From positions 24,366,933-24,430,932 of the forward strand of contig NC_087070.1 of the NCBI RefSeq assembly GCF_963678635.1: a stretch of DNA of 64,000 nucleotides, given 5' to 3'. Below, piece after piece: positions 1-10,180 of this stretch. How positions within the stretch are numbered: position 1 is the stretch's first letter; each line of letters begins with the position of its first letter. The notes beneath the pieces are model-generated. The model had not been told where the DNA came from. It searched no databases and was given only the letters and a program-made list of their open reading frames with translations. Origin of the DNA: Symsagittifera roscoffensis. Taxonomy: Eukaryota > Xenacoelomorpha > Acoela > Convolutidae. The translations under genes were made by a program, and so were the position numbers.

Positions 1-99
1 CCAATAACGATGTTTTTGTTCCATCATAACGCTAAGCTTTGAGCCATGTGAGCATCTCACAATACTAGTAACCTAAAATATTTATTTCGTATTTCACAA
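1..99. other. Sequence upstream of receptor exon 1
   Basis: AT-rich sequence ahead of the first ATG of the receptor exon. No TATA box or initiator could be assigned with confidence. Confidence 0.3.
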
Positions 100-508
100 A
101 TGAATAAGAATACGCCTCTAGGCGTTGTTATCTATTTTGGGGGCTTTGGTTCGGCGTTTGCTGATTCGGCATTATCAGGGGCAAGCTTAGTACCAAATGT
201 GGACAACCCCTCAAATATTTGCGACACAGGCCCCGAAAAAATGGGTGGTTTCGAAATTTCTGGTGAGACGCAACAGTTAATAGAAGATACCCAGTTTCAG
301 CCTGAGTATAAAGTTAGAATTGTAGGACAGATTTTGATTCTCCTCGCCGCTCTCCCCCTCAATGCTTTTGTTATCTACAAGTTCGTGGGGGGTAGGGGGG
401 CGGGCGAAGAGAGAGCAAGGGTGAATATTTTGGCGGGGCATCTGTGTTGCATCAATCTGGCTTACACTCTTTTCTCAATTCCTCTTGACATCATTTGGCA
501 TCTCACAG
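100..508 (+). CDS. GnRH/AKH/corazonin-type receptor, exon 1 (N-terminus, TM1, TM2)
   Basis: This exon encodes residues 1-136 of a rhodopsin-family neuropeptide receptor at the plasma membrane. Residues 8-21 are hydrophobic and end in an AFA|D motif, so they may be a signal peptide. TM1 is about 73-94 and contains N88. TM2 is about 108-133 and ends in IPLDIIWHLT, which resembles the TM2 end of GnRH, adipokinetic hormone and corazonin receptors. The frame runs on to a stop at 594, but CACAG|GTCAGT at 508/509 is a good splice donor. Cutting there leaves a phase-1 G that joins exon 2 at 30831 to read LT-V-QWLAGD, as in the family. The position aligned with the near-universal TM2 aspartate (2.50) is N119. 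The start at 100 has a weak context; ATG 241 (residue 48) has a better one and would remove the possible signal peptide. The ligand cannot be decided from these exons. Confidence 0.8.
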
Positions 509-595
509 GTCAGTTAAATCAGCAACTTCTTTTTTTGAAAATTTTCAGAATATACGTTGTCCTTGAAAGCGTTTTCACTTGCGTCCTTATTTGAA

Positions 596-1831
596 CGTTA
601 TGATTTTAATTCGAAAATAATGACAGGGTATCAAATTTACAGGTATAATAACCAGGGGGCTAGAATTTAGACGGATCCCTAAAGAAAAAGGACGACGAAA
701 TGAAGGAAAATTAAAACACCGTTTTCTTGTTGTTTTTTTCAAAAAATTGTAAAACGCATCTTCATTTTTTTCTAAAAACTTTGAATTCCAGTCAAATGAT
801 AATACATTCCGCGCTGCAGTACACTGTTCAAATTTGTAGAATTGGCGATTCTACTGTATTACATGCTATAGTAACCTGAGCTCAACATTGATTAGTCGTT
901 AACTTAAGCAGTACAATAAACAAAAGGTCGAGTTCAAAATAGTTCAATCTTCAAAAATATCGTCCTTCCTATGCCAGAAAGTAAAAATTTTGACAAAATC
1001 GGCGAAACTCCCCCTGCCAAAATCGGAACTAAGGAAGCTAATGTTATGAAATTCAGAGGAGCGTTACTAGAGATGATTTGACCAGGGCACACGAAAAACG
1101 GGACCCCTCAGACCCTTGGGGTACAAGTGATAACAGTCCCCGGAAGTGTAAATGGCCCAATCAGAACTCGGAAACTAGCGGCGGTAATGGGCTCAAAATT
1201 TGTTATGTTGTAGGCCTAGTTGAGGGAAGCTTAAGTTTGGAACACCAGACCCCTAGGACCCCCACTTCCGGTTTTATGCCCTAAACAAACAAACCCACCA
1301 CTAACTTCCGGAAATCGTGTCTCAGCTGCCACTGAACGCTGGGAGTTGAAACTTGGAGGGATGATAAGTAGTGGTAAAATACATGTTGTGTTAAAATTTG
1401 AACCATTTCCCACGGGTGGATCGGAAGCTACTCGCACTTGAAAAAACACCCCTCAGACCCCAAATAGGCAATTTTACCAAAATAATTGGACAGTGGCATA
1501 ATGATTTTTTTGCGACAATTGACATAAGATACGAACCTCGAAAAAAGACCCCTTCTGAGTGAAAACCCTCCGGCGACTTCTTCCGGTGTTTTTAGCCTTT
1601 TTCCAGAAAAAGTGATAATGGACCTTAGAAATGGGATAACTTGTGGAGTATTAATGGTATATGGATGGAACTTGGTTGTAAGGACCACCATGAGATTCTG
1701 AACCCAAATCTGAAAGCTTGAAGCGGTTGACCTTAAGTTGACTTTTGGGCGTTTTGACCCCAATGTTTTACAGAAAAATTTGAGATTAACCGCGAAAACG
1801 GCGTATTACCCAGCCCAACAACTGGAAATGA
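596..1831. other. Higher-GC decayed sequence, unassigned
   Basis: From about 1080 the sequence is richer in G and C than the rest of the window. It repeats short phrases such as CCCCTCAGACCC and ACTTCCGG (about 1103, 1265, 1300, 1450, 1575). Open frames on both strands are short and overlap, with no recognisable domain. It may be an old mobile element. Confidence 0.3.
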
Positions 1832-2095
1832 GAATGGATCACCTTAGTAATAATTAGGAGGAATTTTGTATTTGGAACTAAAGCAGAAGCTGATAGAAAT
1901 ATAGTTTTATATTGCAACCTTGGGGAAGTAGAATTAATTCAAAGTGAACTTGGTAAACATTGGGTTCAGTTTAGTTTGGCGAATGATCTATTAATAGCAA
2001 TTCAGCTAGACCAAAGAAAAGTAGTCATTGAAACAATTGATAGTAATAGGACCGCAGCAAGAAACGTTTTGAGTCTCCTAAAAAGTATGAGCTGA
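1832..2095 (+). pseudogene. Coding-like open frame of unknown origin (87 codons, no ATG at its start)
   Basis: An open frame of 87 codons lies between TGA at 1829-1831 and TGA at 2093-2095. It does not begin with ATG, so it is easy to miss. Its composition is protein-like and not low-complexity, with segments such as NIVLYCNLGEVELIQ and DQRKVVIETIDSNRTAARN. I do not recognise the family. A remnant of a retroelement gag or pol is possible given the decayed repeats around it. A stray exon is an alternative, but no clear acceptor was found. Confidence 0.3.
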
Positions 2096-2808
2096 CGGGG
2101 AATTTATTTAGCTCCCGGAGGTGAACTTTTGGCCTAATTTGACCCCTAATAGACGAACTACGTTACTCTGATAGCCAGAGGGTGTGGATTGCAATAGAGT
2201 ACAGCTAGAAATTTTTGATGCTTGGAATGAATTAGCTACGCATGAAAAGGGTCTCCCCCTACCCTTGGGAGGTCGGAGCGTTAACGGAATAATTTAAAAA
2301 AAAAGACCTTGGGGAAGTCATTGAGTAAACCTTGCATGGTTTGGATGTTGGACTGAACTCGAGGGCTGAAGTAACTGCGGCTAGGAATTAATTGATTAGA
2401 TTTGTATGACATTTTTTGTTTGGTCAAACTGTGACACCTATTGTATACCGGGTATCTAATAAGCGTGAAAAGATTGATAAAAGAAACCGAACATGGCACG
2501 TGGCAGAGTTGACAGAGGGAGAGATATACTTTTAAAACATGTGCGGACGGGTGATTTAAGCGAATGTCAGGACTGATAGGGAACGGAGTGACTTAACTAA
2601 AACTTAGTGCATAGAAAGATAAGGAATTGAAGGGTAACGGAGAGCCTTTAAGAGTCAGAACAATTATTGCTAATGAGCCGAAAAGTTGGTTCTCAGTTAG
2701 AGAGAAAACGATTGAGCAAGCCGAGAAGAATAGCTCGTCCGTCGAGGATGCTTTTGCTTGATTTGAGGTTAGTTGTGTCTCACAGAGTTTAGAAATTAGT
2801 CCATCTGA

Positions 2809-2997
2809 TTTGAACCCGAGTATAGTACCGGGTTGAACTATTTGTGCGATCGAGTTGCGCTTGAACCCGAGTTTAGTACCGGGTTGTGTGAGCAAGCTGT
2901 ACTGCTGGAAAAGGTCAGTTTTGAATTCAGTGAACCAAAAATTGACGAGCGGGTTAACGAAACGATTGACAGGAACGAAACAAAAATTTCCTTATAG
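2809..2997 (+). repeat. 24-bp repeat 51 bp apart inside a short coding-like frame
   Basis: The 24 bases at 2812-2835 recur at 2863-2886 with one change. Each contains AACCCG and CGGGTT as inverted arms around about 10 bases, so each can form a small hairpin. The 51-base spacing is 17 codons, and the + frame stays open from 2809 to TAG 2995-2997 (repeated peptide EPEYSTGL / EPEFSTGL). The function is unknown. Confidence 0.4.
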
Positions 2998-3324
2998 AAA
3001 ATATTAAAAAGTAGTTAGCTCTTCAAGGGAATTGTAAACTGCTTTTATATCCTTTGTAGTTGAGAATTTACTCATGTGCCCACGATTTGCTGAACTAGCT
3101 AGAAACGCAAGAGGAGAACCGAAAAGAGCATAAACCATAGGGGGAATTTGAGTAATCTTTTGATCGGCCGATTTAGTCTGAGCACCAGACTTTCGGGATT
3201 GCGGATGATATCGTGTCTTAGTGTCCCCCGCTATTACACGGTATAAAGGGGAGAAACCCTGCGGCCGTTCAGTAGAGTGAAAGTGTGCTTACAGGAGACG
3301 ATTCCCCGGAAGACATCTACTAAA

Positions 3325-3461
3325 ATGCCCTCATATTTCTGTTGCTTTTACTTAATTATCATGGGAAGCAGCTCTAGCGCAAATCTACAAAAATACCCTC
3401 AAATTTCTGTGACTTCTACTGAATTATCATGGGGAAACAGCTCTAGCGCAAAAGTGAGCGC
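3325..3461 (+). repeat. 68-bp tandem repeat, two copies
   Basis: The two copies (3325-3392 and 3393-3461) share CCCTCA-ATTTCTGT, AATTATCATGGG and AGCTCTAGCGCAAA with scattered differences. A + strand frame (ATG 3277 to stop 3477) spans both, but nothing else supports coding. Confidence 0.6.
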
Positions 3462-3479
3462 CACTAAAAACTTTTAAGG

Positions 3480-5475
3480 CAATATCACTAATTGTCTGTA
3501 GATTGCATCCGTTTCACAATTCCGTGGATTTTTTTTTTTTTCACGTAGAACCTGGTTTTCTAAGTTGATTCCAACTTCAAGCGTATTCTATGCTTAACTC
3601 TTAAAATAACTGCCAGTAAACACTCCTACTGGTTGTGTATACAGATAAGTAAGCCGGGAAATTTGAACTGTTTTCTCTAAATTTTTAATTTGATCTTTTT
3701 AATTCTATTTTCCAAATCCATGACTTGGTATCAGTAGTACAAAACTGATAATTGGGTCTCTAGTTAATTATGTGGTGTTTTATTGTTTTGGTTGAGACCT
3801 TTTTTATATTCAAACTTGAGCTCAACAAACAAAAAACTCCAAGATTCCTAAGCTTCAAAAAAAAACTGAATCCTTAATGCTAATTGTTCGAGAAAATGAA
3901 AATTTCTATAAAAGTTTTCAATGATTTGATTTTCAACCACGGTAAATGTGCTTTGAAATTCATAGTTAAAATTCATAGTTCATCACATATTCCAAAGAGT
4001 TTGATCACATCTCTAAATTATTTTTTATTAAATGACAAACTGAACTGACAGTTCTGGAAAAAAAGTGCTGCCTCTCGTAATTTTCATCTCATTTCTTTTA
4101 AATGTTTTTCATAGAAGAAATGGGAAACAAACCAGCTTGTCACTGAAAAATTTCACTGAAACTGAGTCTACGATTATAGGAAATAATGAGCGTAAAAACT
4201 GTAACCTATAAAAAAAAGTTTTTCCAGTTTCCATTCCAATGAAAATCTATTACTTTTCTGACTTTTTGTATCCTTGATTTAGATATTTTGATAATCTAGG
4301 TTAATCAAGCAAATTTATGCGATAGCAGGGCACTAACCTCTGGTTTGACATGATCTGTTCCTTTCACTCTTAGATATCTGAAACGGGCTTAATTTGCCTG
4401 ATGGCATCTTGAATGGGTTTCTTTAAATTGAATGATTGTCCTTTTAAGTTAGCTTTAACTTACACTTACATTTTTTTATTAATATTTTATTATTGTACTT
4501 GAGAGCACTGGCCTGCGCAGATATGTTTCTAGAGGGCGGTTTTTCGAAAAAAAAAATTGAAAGAAAATTTTGTCGACCTTTTTTTTTAGATGGACCAATT
4601 TGATTTTCCGAGCTCTCCGAAATTACAATAGGAACCTTTTCTGTCAAAAATTTTTGCGCGACAGACGAATTTTAGGGAAAAAAAGGTTAAACTGATGTTT
4701 TGAGCATTTTTAAATAATTTTTGACAAAAAACTGCGATTTGTTGTTGAAGACTTTAGAAAATTTTGATGTTGGACTTCCAAAATCTCGTAAAATTATATC
4801 AAAGGGGGACGGACTCTTAGGAAAAATTTGGCAACCAGAGGGGGGAGGGGTCGAAAACTTATGAAAAAAATTGCTTGGAAAACTCCTTTTTTGTTTAAAG
4901 AGTACAGTGCTATTAATGGTGTTTGACGGGCTGAAGAGACAACATTTCAAAGTGTAAATCATTTTCGTTGGTTAGTTTAAGGGCAAGAAAAGCAAGCGCA
5001 TAAATGATCACAGACAATCAGAGTTTTGCTGTTATTTTATTTTCTGAAGACGATTTTGCTAACCAAAATTATTCAAGTTACTAAAATTATAAATAGCTTT
5101 ACAAATACAGCCAACAAAAACTCTAAAAAAAGTTGAATCACTTTATGTAACTTTTCAAATGCGGAGCAAACTTTCGTTGTCTAGAAATAGCCCAACAGGT
5201 CAATTGTAAATCATATGCGCGCAGAATTAAGTACTGCGTTTGAAATTTGGTCCCAAAAAACCTATCGTGTTCATTTCAAAAACCTTTCTTTTCCAAAAAT
5301 TTTAACAAAATTATTGAAAAAAGTGTTTGAGCGCGGTTGATGTTTTTCCGAAAGGTTTCGGCCAAATTTATCGTTTTGCCTTATTTCTTTGACTAAATTC
5401 AATTTTTGCGATAGGAAAAATTACAATCAGTAACTTATAGAGCGAATGGTTTAATTATACAGTTTTACTATAGCA
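3480..5475. other. AT-rich intron sequence without recognised features
   Basis: Homopolymer-rich sequence with only short frames. The frames at 4444-4962 on the minus strand show no domain. Nothing supportable was seen. Confidence 0.4.
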
Positions 5476-5932
5476 CAAGACTGCTCGTATATCAGGGAAA
5501 AGTCCTGAATGTTCCGATTGTACTTAAGGCCAATTGAAATTTTATTTTGGCCGAATCATTGACAATATAATTGAGAAAAAAAGAAGAATTTTTTCTTTTT
5601 TCTTTATTTATCGCCCCATACGCTATGTAAAATTTTAAGGGTGAGTTTAGCGTCACGTATTGTGATAATCGGATTGAATTGCTGGCCTAAATGCAATTTC
5701 GAACGCTATAATTTGCTTATTAAGCGTATCGTATTACGCATTATAGGATTAAATTGCTGCCCTCATTTCAATTTCGAACGCATTGATTAACTTGTTAAGC
5801 GTGTCATATTACGTAATATATCGCACTCATGCTATCCCAATTTGGCCAATTTAGCAATTTTCAAACGACATTAACTCTACGATAAATGATCACAGTTGAA
5901 ACGATAGCTCTCAGATGATCATAAACTAATAA
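5476..5932 (-). mobile_element. Diverged Helentron-like (HINE) copy, lacking its 5' end
   Basis: It begins with the reverse complement of the family's 3' end (CAAGACTGCTCGTAT, then a degraded TCAGGG hairpin). It loses similarity before the GTTCCGACTTTCG terminus and abuts a better copy at 5933. The CpG-rich core has decayed. Confidence 0.6.
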
Positions 5933-6459
5933 CAAGACTGCTCGTATCAGGGCGAAGCCCTGAATGTTCCGACTGCCTTTTAAGGTTTATGGAGCAGTAT
6001 TAACATGAAAAAATTAAATGAAATAAAAAAATAGTGAATTTTTTTTCTTCTAAAATTTGAAGTTTTTTAATGAAAATCATCCACCCACACGCCATATAAA
6101 GTACCAAAGGATAGATTTCGTTACTTGTAACAAATCAAATATGGCAAATAAGCTTCCTTCAACCAATTTGGAATGATTTCTAAGACGAATTAAATCTCCG
6201 CTTACGCGTTAATAGCGCGAATTATATCGCGCGTTAATTGTCCCAAATTGGTCAAAATGGCCGAATGGCAATCTTTAAACCCTCATAACTTTACGAAAAA
6301 TGATCAGAGGTGAAATATCTTTTCAAATTTTAGCTCAGGACAATACCTTTTGAATGATATAAAAAAATTCCGTCAAAAATGGCTAGTTAAAAAGTCTGAA
6401 GAAAAAAAAACCCACCCCAAGCACAAATATTCCGTTACTTTCGTATCGAAAGTCGGAAC
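5933..6459 (-). mobile_element. Helentron-like (HINE) copy, near full length
   Basis: Both ends are present: CAAGACTGCTCGTATCAGGG at the left and the 5'-terminal hairpin ending GTCGGAAC at the right. Internally the inverse of the core (ACGCGTTAATAGCGCG) and the box complementary to GGGTGGG are conserved. The repeat runs opposite to the receptor gene. Confidence 0.8.
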
Positions 6460-6485
6460 AATAATTCTCAGATGGTCTAAACAAT

Positions 6486-6581
6486 TCTATCAAAAACGCT
6501 GAGTTAACAAGTCAAAAACTGACAGAATAAAAAAATTCACACCAAGCGTAAATATTCCTACTTTTCTTCGAAAGTCGGAAC
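6486..6581 (-). mobile_element. 5'-end fragment of a diverged HINE subfamily
   Basis: About 95 bases resemble the family's 5' end, with the variant box CACACCAAGCG and a terminal TTCGAAAGTCGGAAC. The rest is missing. Confidence 0.5.
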
Positions 6582-7237
6582 AAAAGCTGTTTGCAGCTTC
6601 TCTTTTATCTAGTAAAATGATTCTTAAATTAAATCTAATTGCAGAAACCTTTAGTGTTAAATGTAATAATTTTTCTGGCTTCACCCAATTAAAGTGGATT
6701 AAGCTGAAATAGTAGTGAATGGTTTTCGACAAATAATAAAAAACGCATTCAAAAACGTATATCTTAAACGAACACTTCCTTTATAGGCTGCCGAAGGATT
6801 CAGAGCTCAGTTAAATGAAATCATACTTTTGCCTTTTTTCAAAACTGAAATGATCAATAGCTATTCAGTTCAGTTGTTTTCAATTATTCAAATTGCTATT
6901 TTTCTAACAAATGATCCAAAAAGCGATAGGTTTTTCGAAATTTGGATGGCTGTAGATAATAGAAAAGAATTTCAATGGTTAACTGCGTCCTTATATTTAT
7001 GAATCAATGACAAAACTTTGCATAATTTTGAATTTCAATCACGCGTTAAGTAGGTCATAGCACCAAATTGTAGGGTTACATGGACTTAATGGGCTTAATG
7101 GGGTAAAGAGGAAGTATGCAAAAAGTTGGGTATAAAAAGAAATTCTAGCAGTAAATAATTATTTGATAGTGAAAACTCTCTTTAATTTTATGGATTGACA
7201 GAATTAATTAAAAATCTTCTGAATTTTGAAGACTAAA

Positions 7238-7606
7238 CAAGAGTGATCTCGTATCAGGGTAAAACCATAAACGATCTGACTGCAACGTTACTTCACCCCG
7301 AACGCTATGTAAAGTACAAATTGATATGTTTTGCATATAGCAAAGTAAAGAAAAACAACTATTAAGCCTCAATTCAGTTTGGAACGATTACTAATAGGGA
7401 ATACATCTCCGCTTACTCGTTATTAGTACGAAAAATTTCGCGCGTTAATTTAATAATCACAAATGATCACAGAACAAAAATTGTTTCTTTCTAAAACATC
7501 AAAAATTTTCAAATGATATTAAAAAACTCCGCCAAAACTTGCTTCTTAAGAAGTCGAAGCCTGTCTGGAGAAAAAAAACCGACATGAGCACCAATATTCC
7601 AATTTT
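7238..7606 (-). mobile_element. Old, diverged HINE copy
   Basis: It starts CAAGAGTGATCTCGTATCAGGG and retains CGCTTACTCGTTATTAG and CGCGCGTTAATT core pieces. The 5'-terminal hairpin is largely destroyed. Confidence 0.5.
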
Positions 7607-7610
7607 TTAT

Positions 7611-8744
7611 CAACCGAAAAATATCTTTGTCCTGAGGTCACAATTAAAAAGTTATTTACCTGTAATTGTTTCTCTTAAAGATATGGAGCTCAAGTTTATA
7701 AAAAAAGATACTTTTTACCCGTGATTTGGACTATTAATTACTTTGCTATAAGCAAGTATATCACTTTATACTTTGATTTTCGACAAAGTCTTCAACTTAG
7801 ATAAAAAATAAATATTTTTTTCTTAAGATTTTAATGCTAACACGACTCCATAGATCTTAGAAAATTGTCAAAACATTAAGAGCTTCGCCCTGATAGGAAC
7901 AGTTTTTAATGATCCAACTTAGTTCATTCAAAAATCTTTTAATATTATCAGCAATCTTTGATATATGTTGATTTAGAGGGTAGATGAATGGTTGCTTAGG
8001 ATGAAGGGTAGATGAAATAACAAAATCAGCTATGAAACTCAGCAAAAAATACGCAATGAATTTAGAGAAACATCGAAAAGAAATTGTTATCAAAACTAAC
8101 CATTTTTATAGCTCAAAAATTTCTATGAGGACTATAAGAAATGCCATTCATATCTGATTAACGCACAATAAATTTTTTCTAGTTCTTCAAATTTTCCATT
8201 TCAATTTTGCAATCAGTTCTTCAATCATTTGACTGACAATCATTAAAAAAAATGAAATTTTAAATCAAGCTGAACTCCTGCACGCTCTTAATGCTCCTTG
8301 AAGATTTCTTGATTTCTTCGATTTTTACAGGAAAATGTGAAAAAACTTGTGTTCGGGCAGCTTATTTTCTCAAGGCAAACTTTGACTTTTCACTCGCCAA
8401 TTTTCGACTGAGTTTTCATGCTTTGTGAAAAACATAGCTGTCCGAAGCTTAAAATCAAAAACATATTTCACTTCTGATTCTTTCTTGCAAAGACATAATG
8501 TTTGATATTTGTACTATTTTGACAAGTTTTCTTTTTTAATCTGCACTTCTATTAGTGCAGTTTATGACGCAAGTTAAGCCAACTCATAAATTAGTCAAAA
8601 GTGAATTGATTATAACTGATTGTCCCAAAAAACTCATTACCACATGCAAAATAAATCACTGTTTCTAAAAAAGCTTGTGCGTATTAGGGAATGGGTTGCC
8701 AAAATCGATTGGAAAACAACTAATTGGAACAATTTTTAGCACTT
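7611..8744. other. AT-rich intron sequence without recognised features
   Basis: Short frames on both strands show no domain. GCTTCGCCCTGAT at about 7882-7894 matches the 3' hairpin motif of the HINE family and may be a small relic. Confidence 0.35.
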
Positions 8745-9770
8745 TGTTTCATTCACCACTGACGCAAATGTAAAACCCCAGAAAAATAGCGACCATTAGT
8801 TACCCCAAATTAGTCTAATTTTGAACTGTGAAAAAATTTTCACTTAACAAAATGATATCTGATGTTTTTATTCTGAGCTTAGAGCAATGATGATTTTCAT
8901 AAAGTTATTTTTTTCGCCAAACTAGATTGTTTATTCCGTCAAATAATTCTTTGAAAAATTGACTAATTATGATTTTGAGAAATAATCTGTTTAGCGTAAG
9001 CGTTTTTTGTCCAAAATCCGTCTAAACTAAAAAATCGACCAATTTAAAAAAAAATTGATATCAGTTCTGATTTTTTTGGAATAAGGTTTCATTCACTGCT
9101 GACGCAAAATGAAAACATAAAACTGCGCGCAGTAAATATTTCCAAATAATCTAATTAAAAAATTCCCACTTCTTTATAATTTGATATCTGATACTTTTAC
9201 CTGAGCTTAGAATGTAGATGACTTGTAAAAAGTAACAATTTTTTTGCCAAACTATAATGTTTAATCAGTCAAATTTTTTCTTGGAAATTTCTAGCTATTT
9301 CAAACTAAAAAAAACTCGTCTAAATTAAAATTTTCCGTCCAAGATCCCTCTAAGTTAAAAAAAACGTGCAATTATAAAATAAAAAGTGAGTTCTGAGTAA
9401 TTTTTCGATTCCAAAGTAGAAACCCAGAAAAATAGCGGGCAATAATTATTCCCAATTAGTCTAATATCTAAATGGGAAAAATTTCTCATAATTTAAAATT
9501 TTATACCTCATATTTCGTTTCTGAGCTAAGAATGTAGATGATTTTTACAAAAAATATATAATTTTTTGTTTGTCAAAATACTTTGTTTAATCTGTCAAAG
9601 TCGTTCCTGCCTTACTTTAGCCATATTAGGAGAAATAATCCGTATAATTTAGGAGTTTTAGAAGTGTCCAAACTTTTTCTAAGCCTAAAAAATTAAGTCC
9701 AATTATGAAAATATTTAAATCAGTTCTTAGTAATTTTTTGAGCACGGTTCCATTTACAGCCGACGCAAAA
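8745..9770 (+). repeat. Tandem repeat of about 0.3 kb, three diverged units
   Basis: A set of anchors recurs in the same order. TTTCATTCAC..CTGACGCAAA is at 8748 and 9087, with a weaker version at 9749. CAGAAAAATAGCG is at 8782 and 9426. GAGCTTAGA followed by GATGA is at 8875, 9213 and 9522. A CAAA-CT--TGTTTA box before GTCAAA is at 8922, 9246 and 9574. The units differ considerably. This could be a small satellite array or serial copies of one element. Confidence 0.6.
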
Positions 9771-9879
9771 GCGTGAAACAAATATCCATAGTTGATCTAA
9801 ATTCCAGCTATGATCGCGTTGAAAAAATTGGGTTGGTCAGCTGAAAATTATCAAACACTTCATTGAATTTCAAAAAAAA

Positions 9880-10180
9880 CTTAATTGAATTTCAAAAAGA
9901 GACTTTTTAAGCTCGACCAATTTTTTTTCGAGCTTTTTTCAAAATACTGCAAAAACCTAATTTTGAAAAATAGTCAAATAGATAGAAGAAAAAAACGAGC
10001 CAAAAACGATGATTTAGTGGCTTTTTGTAAAAATTTGAACAAAAAGTTGTATTCTGGGTGTCGACAAAAAGTCGCTTCCCCCTCAAACTTACTGTACACT
10101 GGCGCCACGTACGAATTCAGAAGCATATTAACGTCATTCAGCTTAAAAAAATGGAAGTTTTAACACAAAAGGGAGACTTC
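9880..10180. mobile_element. Diverged copy of the hAT-like MITE also seen near 51320-51660
   Basis: It shares ordered blocks with 51330-51570: AGCTCGACCAA, a GCCAAAAACxxxxxTTTxTGGC block, a TACACTGGCGCC / TACTAGCGCCG block and a run before ATGGA. Termini and target duplications were not identified. Confidence 0.45.

Noticed and set aside
509..594. Continuation of receptor exon 1 to the stop at 594
   Set aside because: It lacks the expected W-x-A-G and TM3 sequence, whereas the GTCAGT donor gives a perfect in-phase join to 30831.
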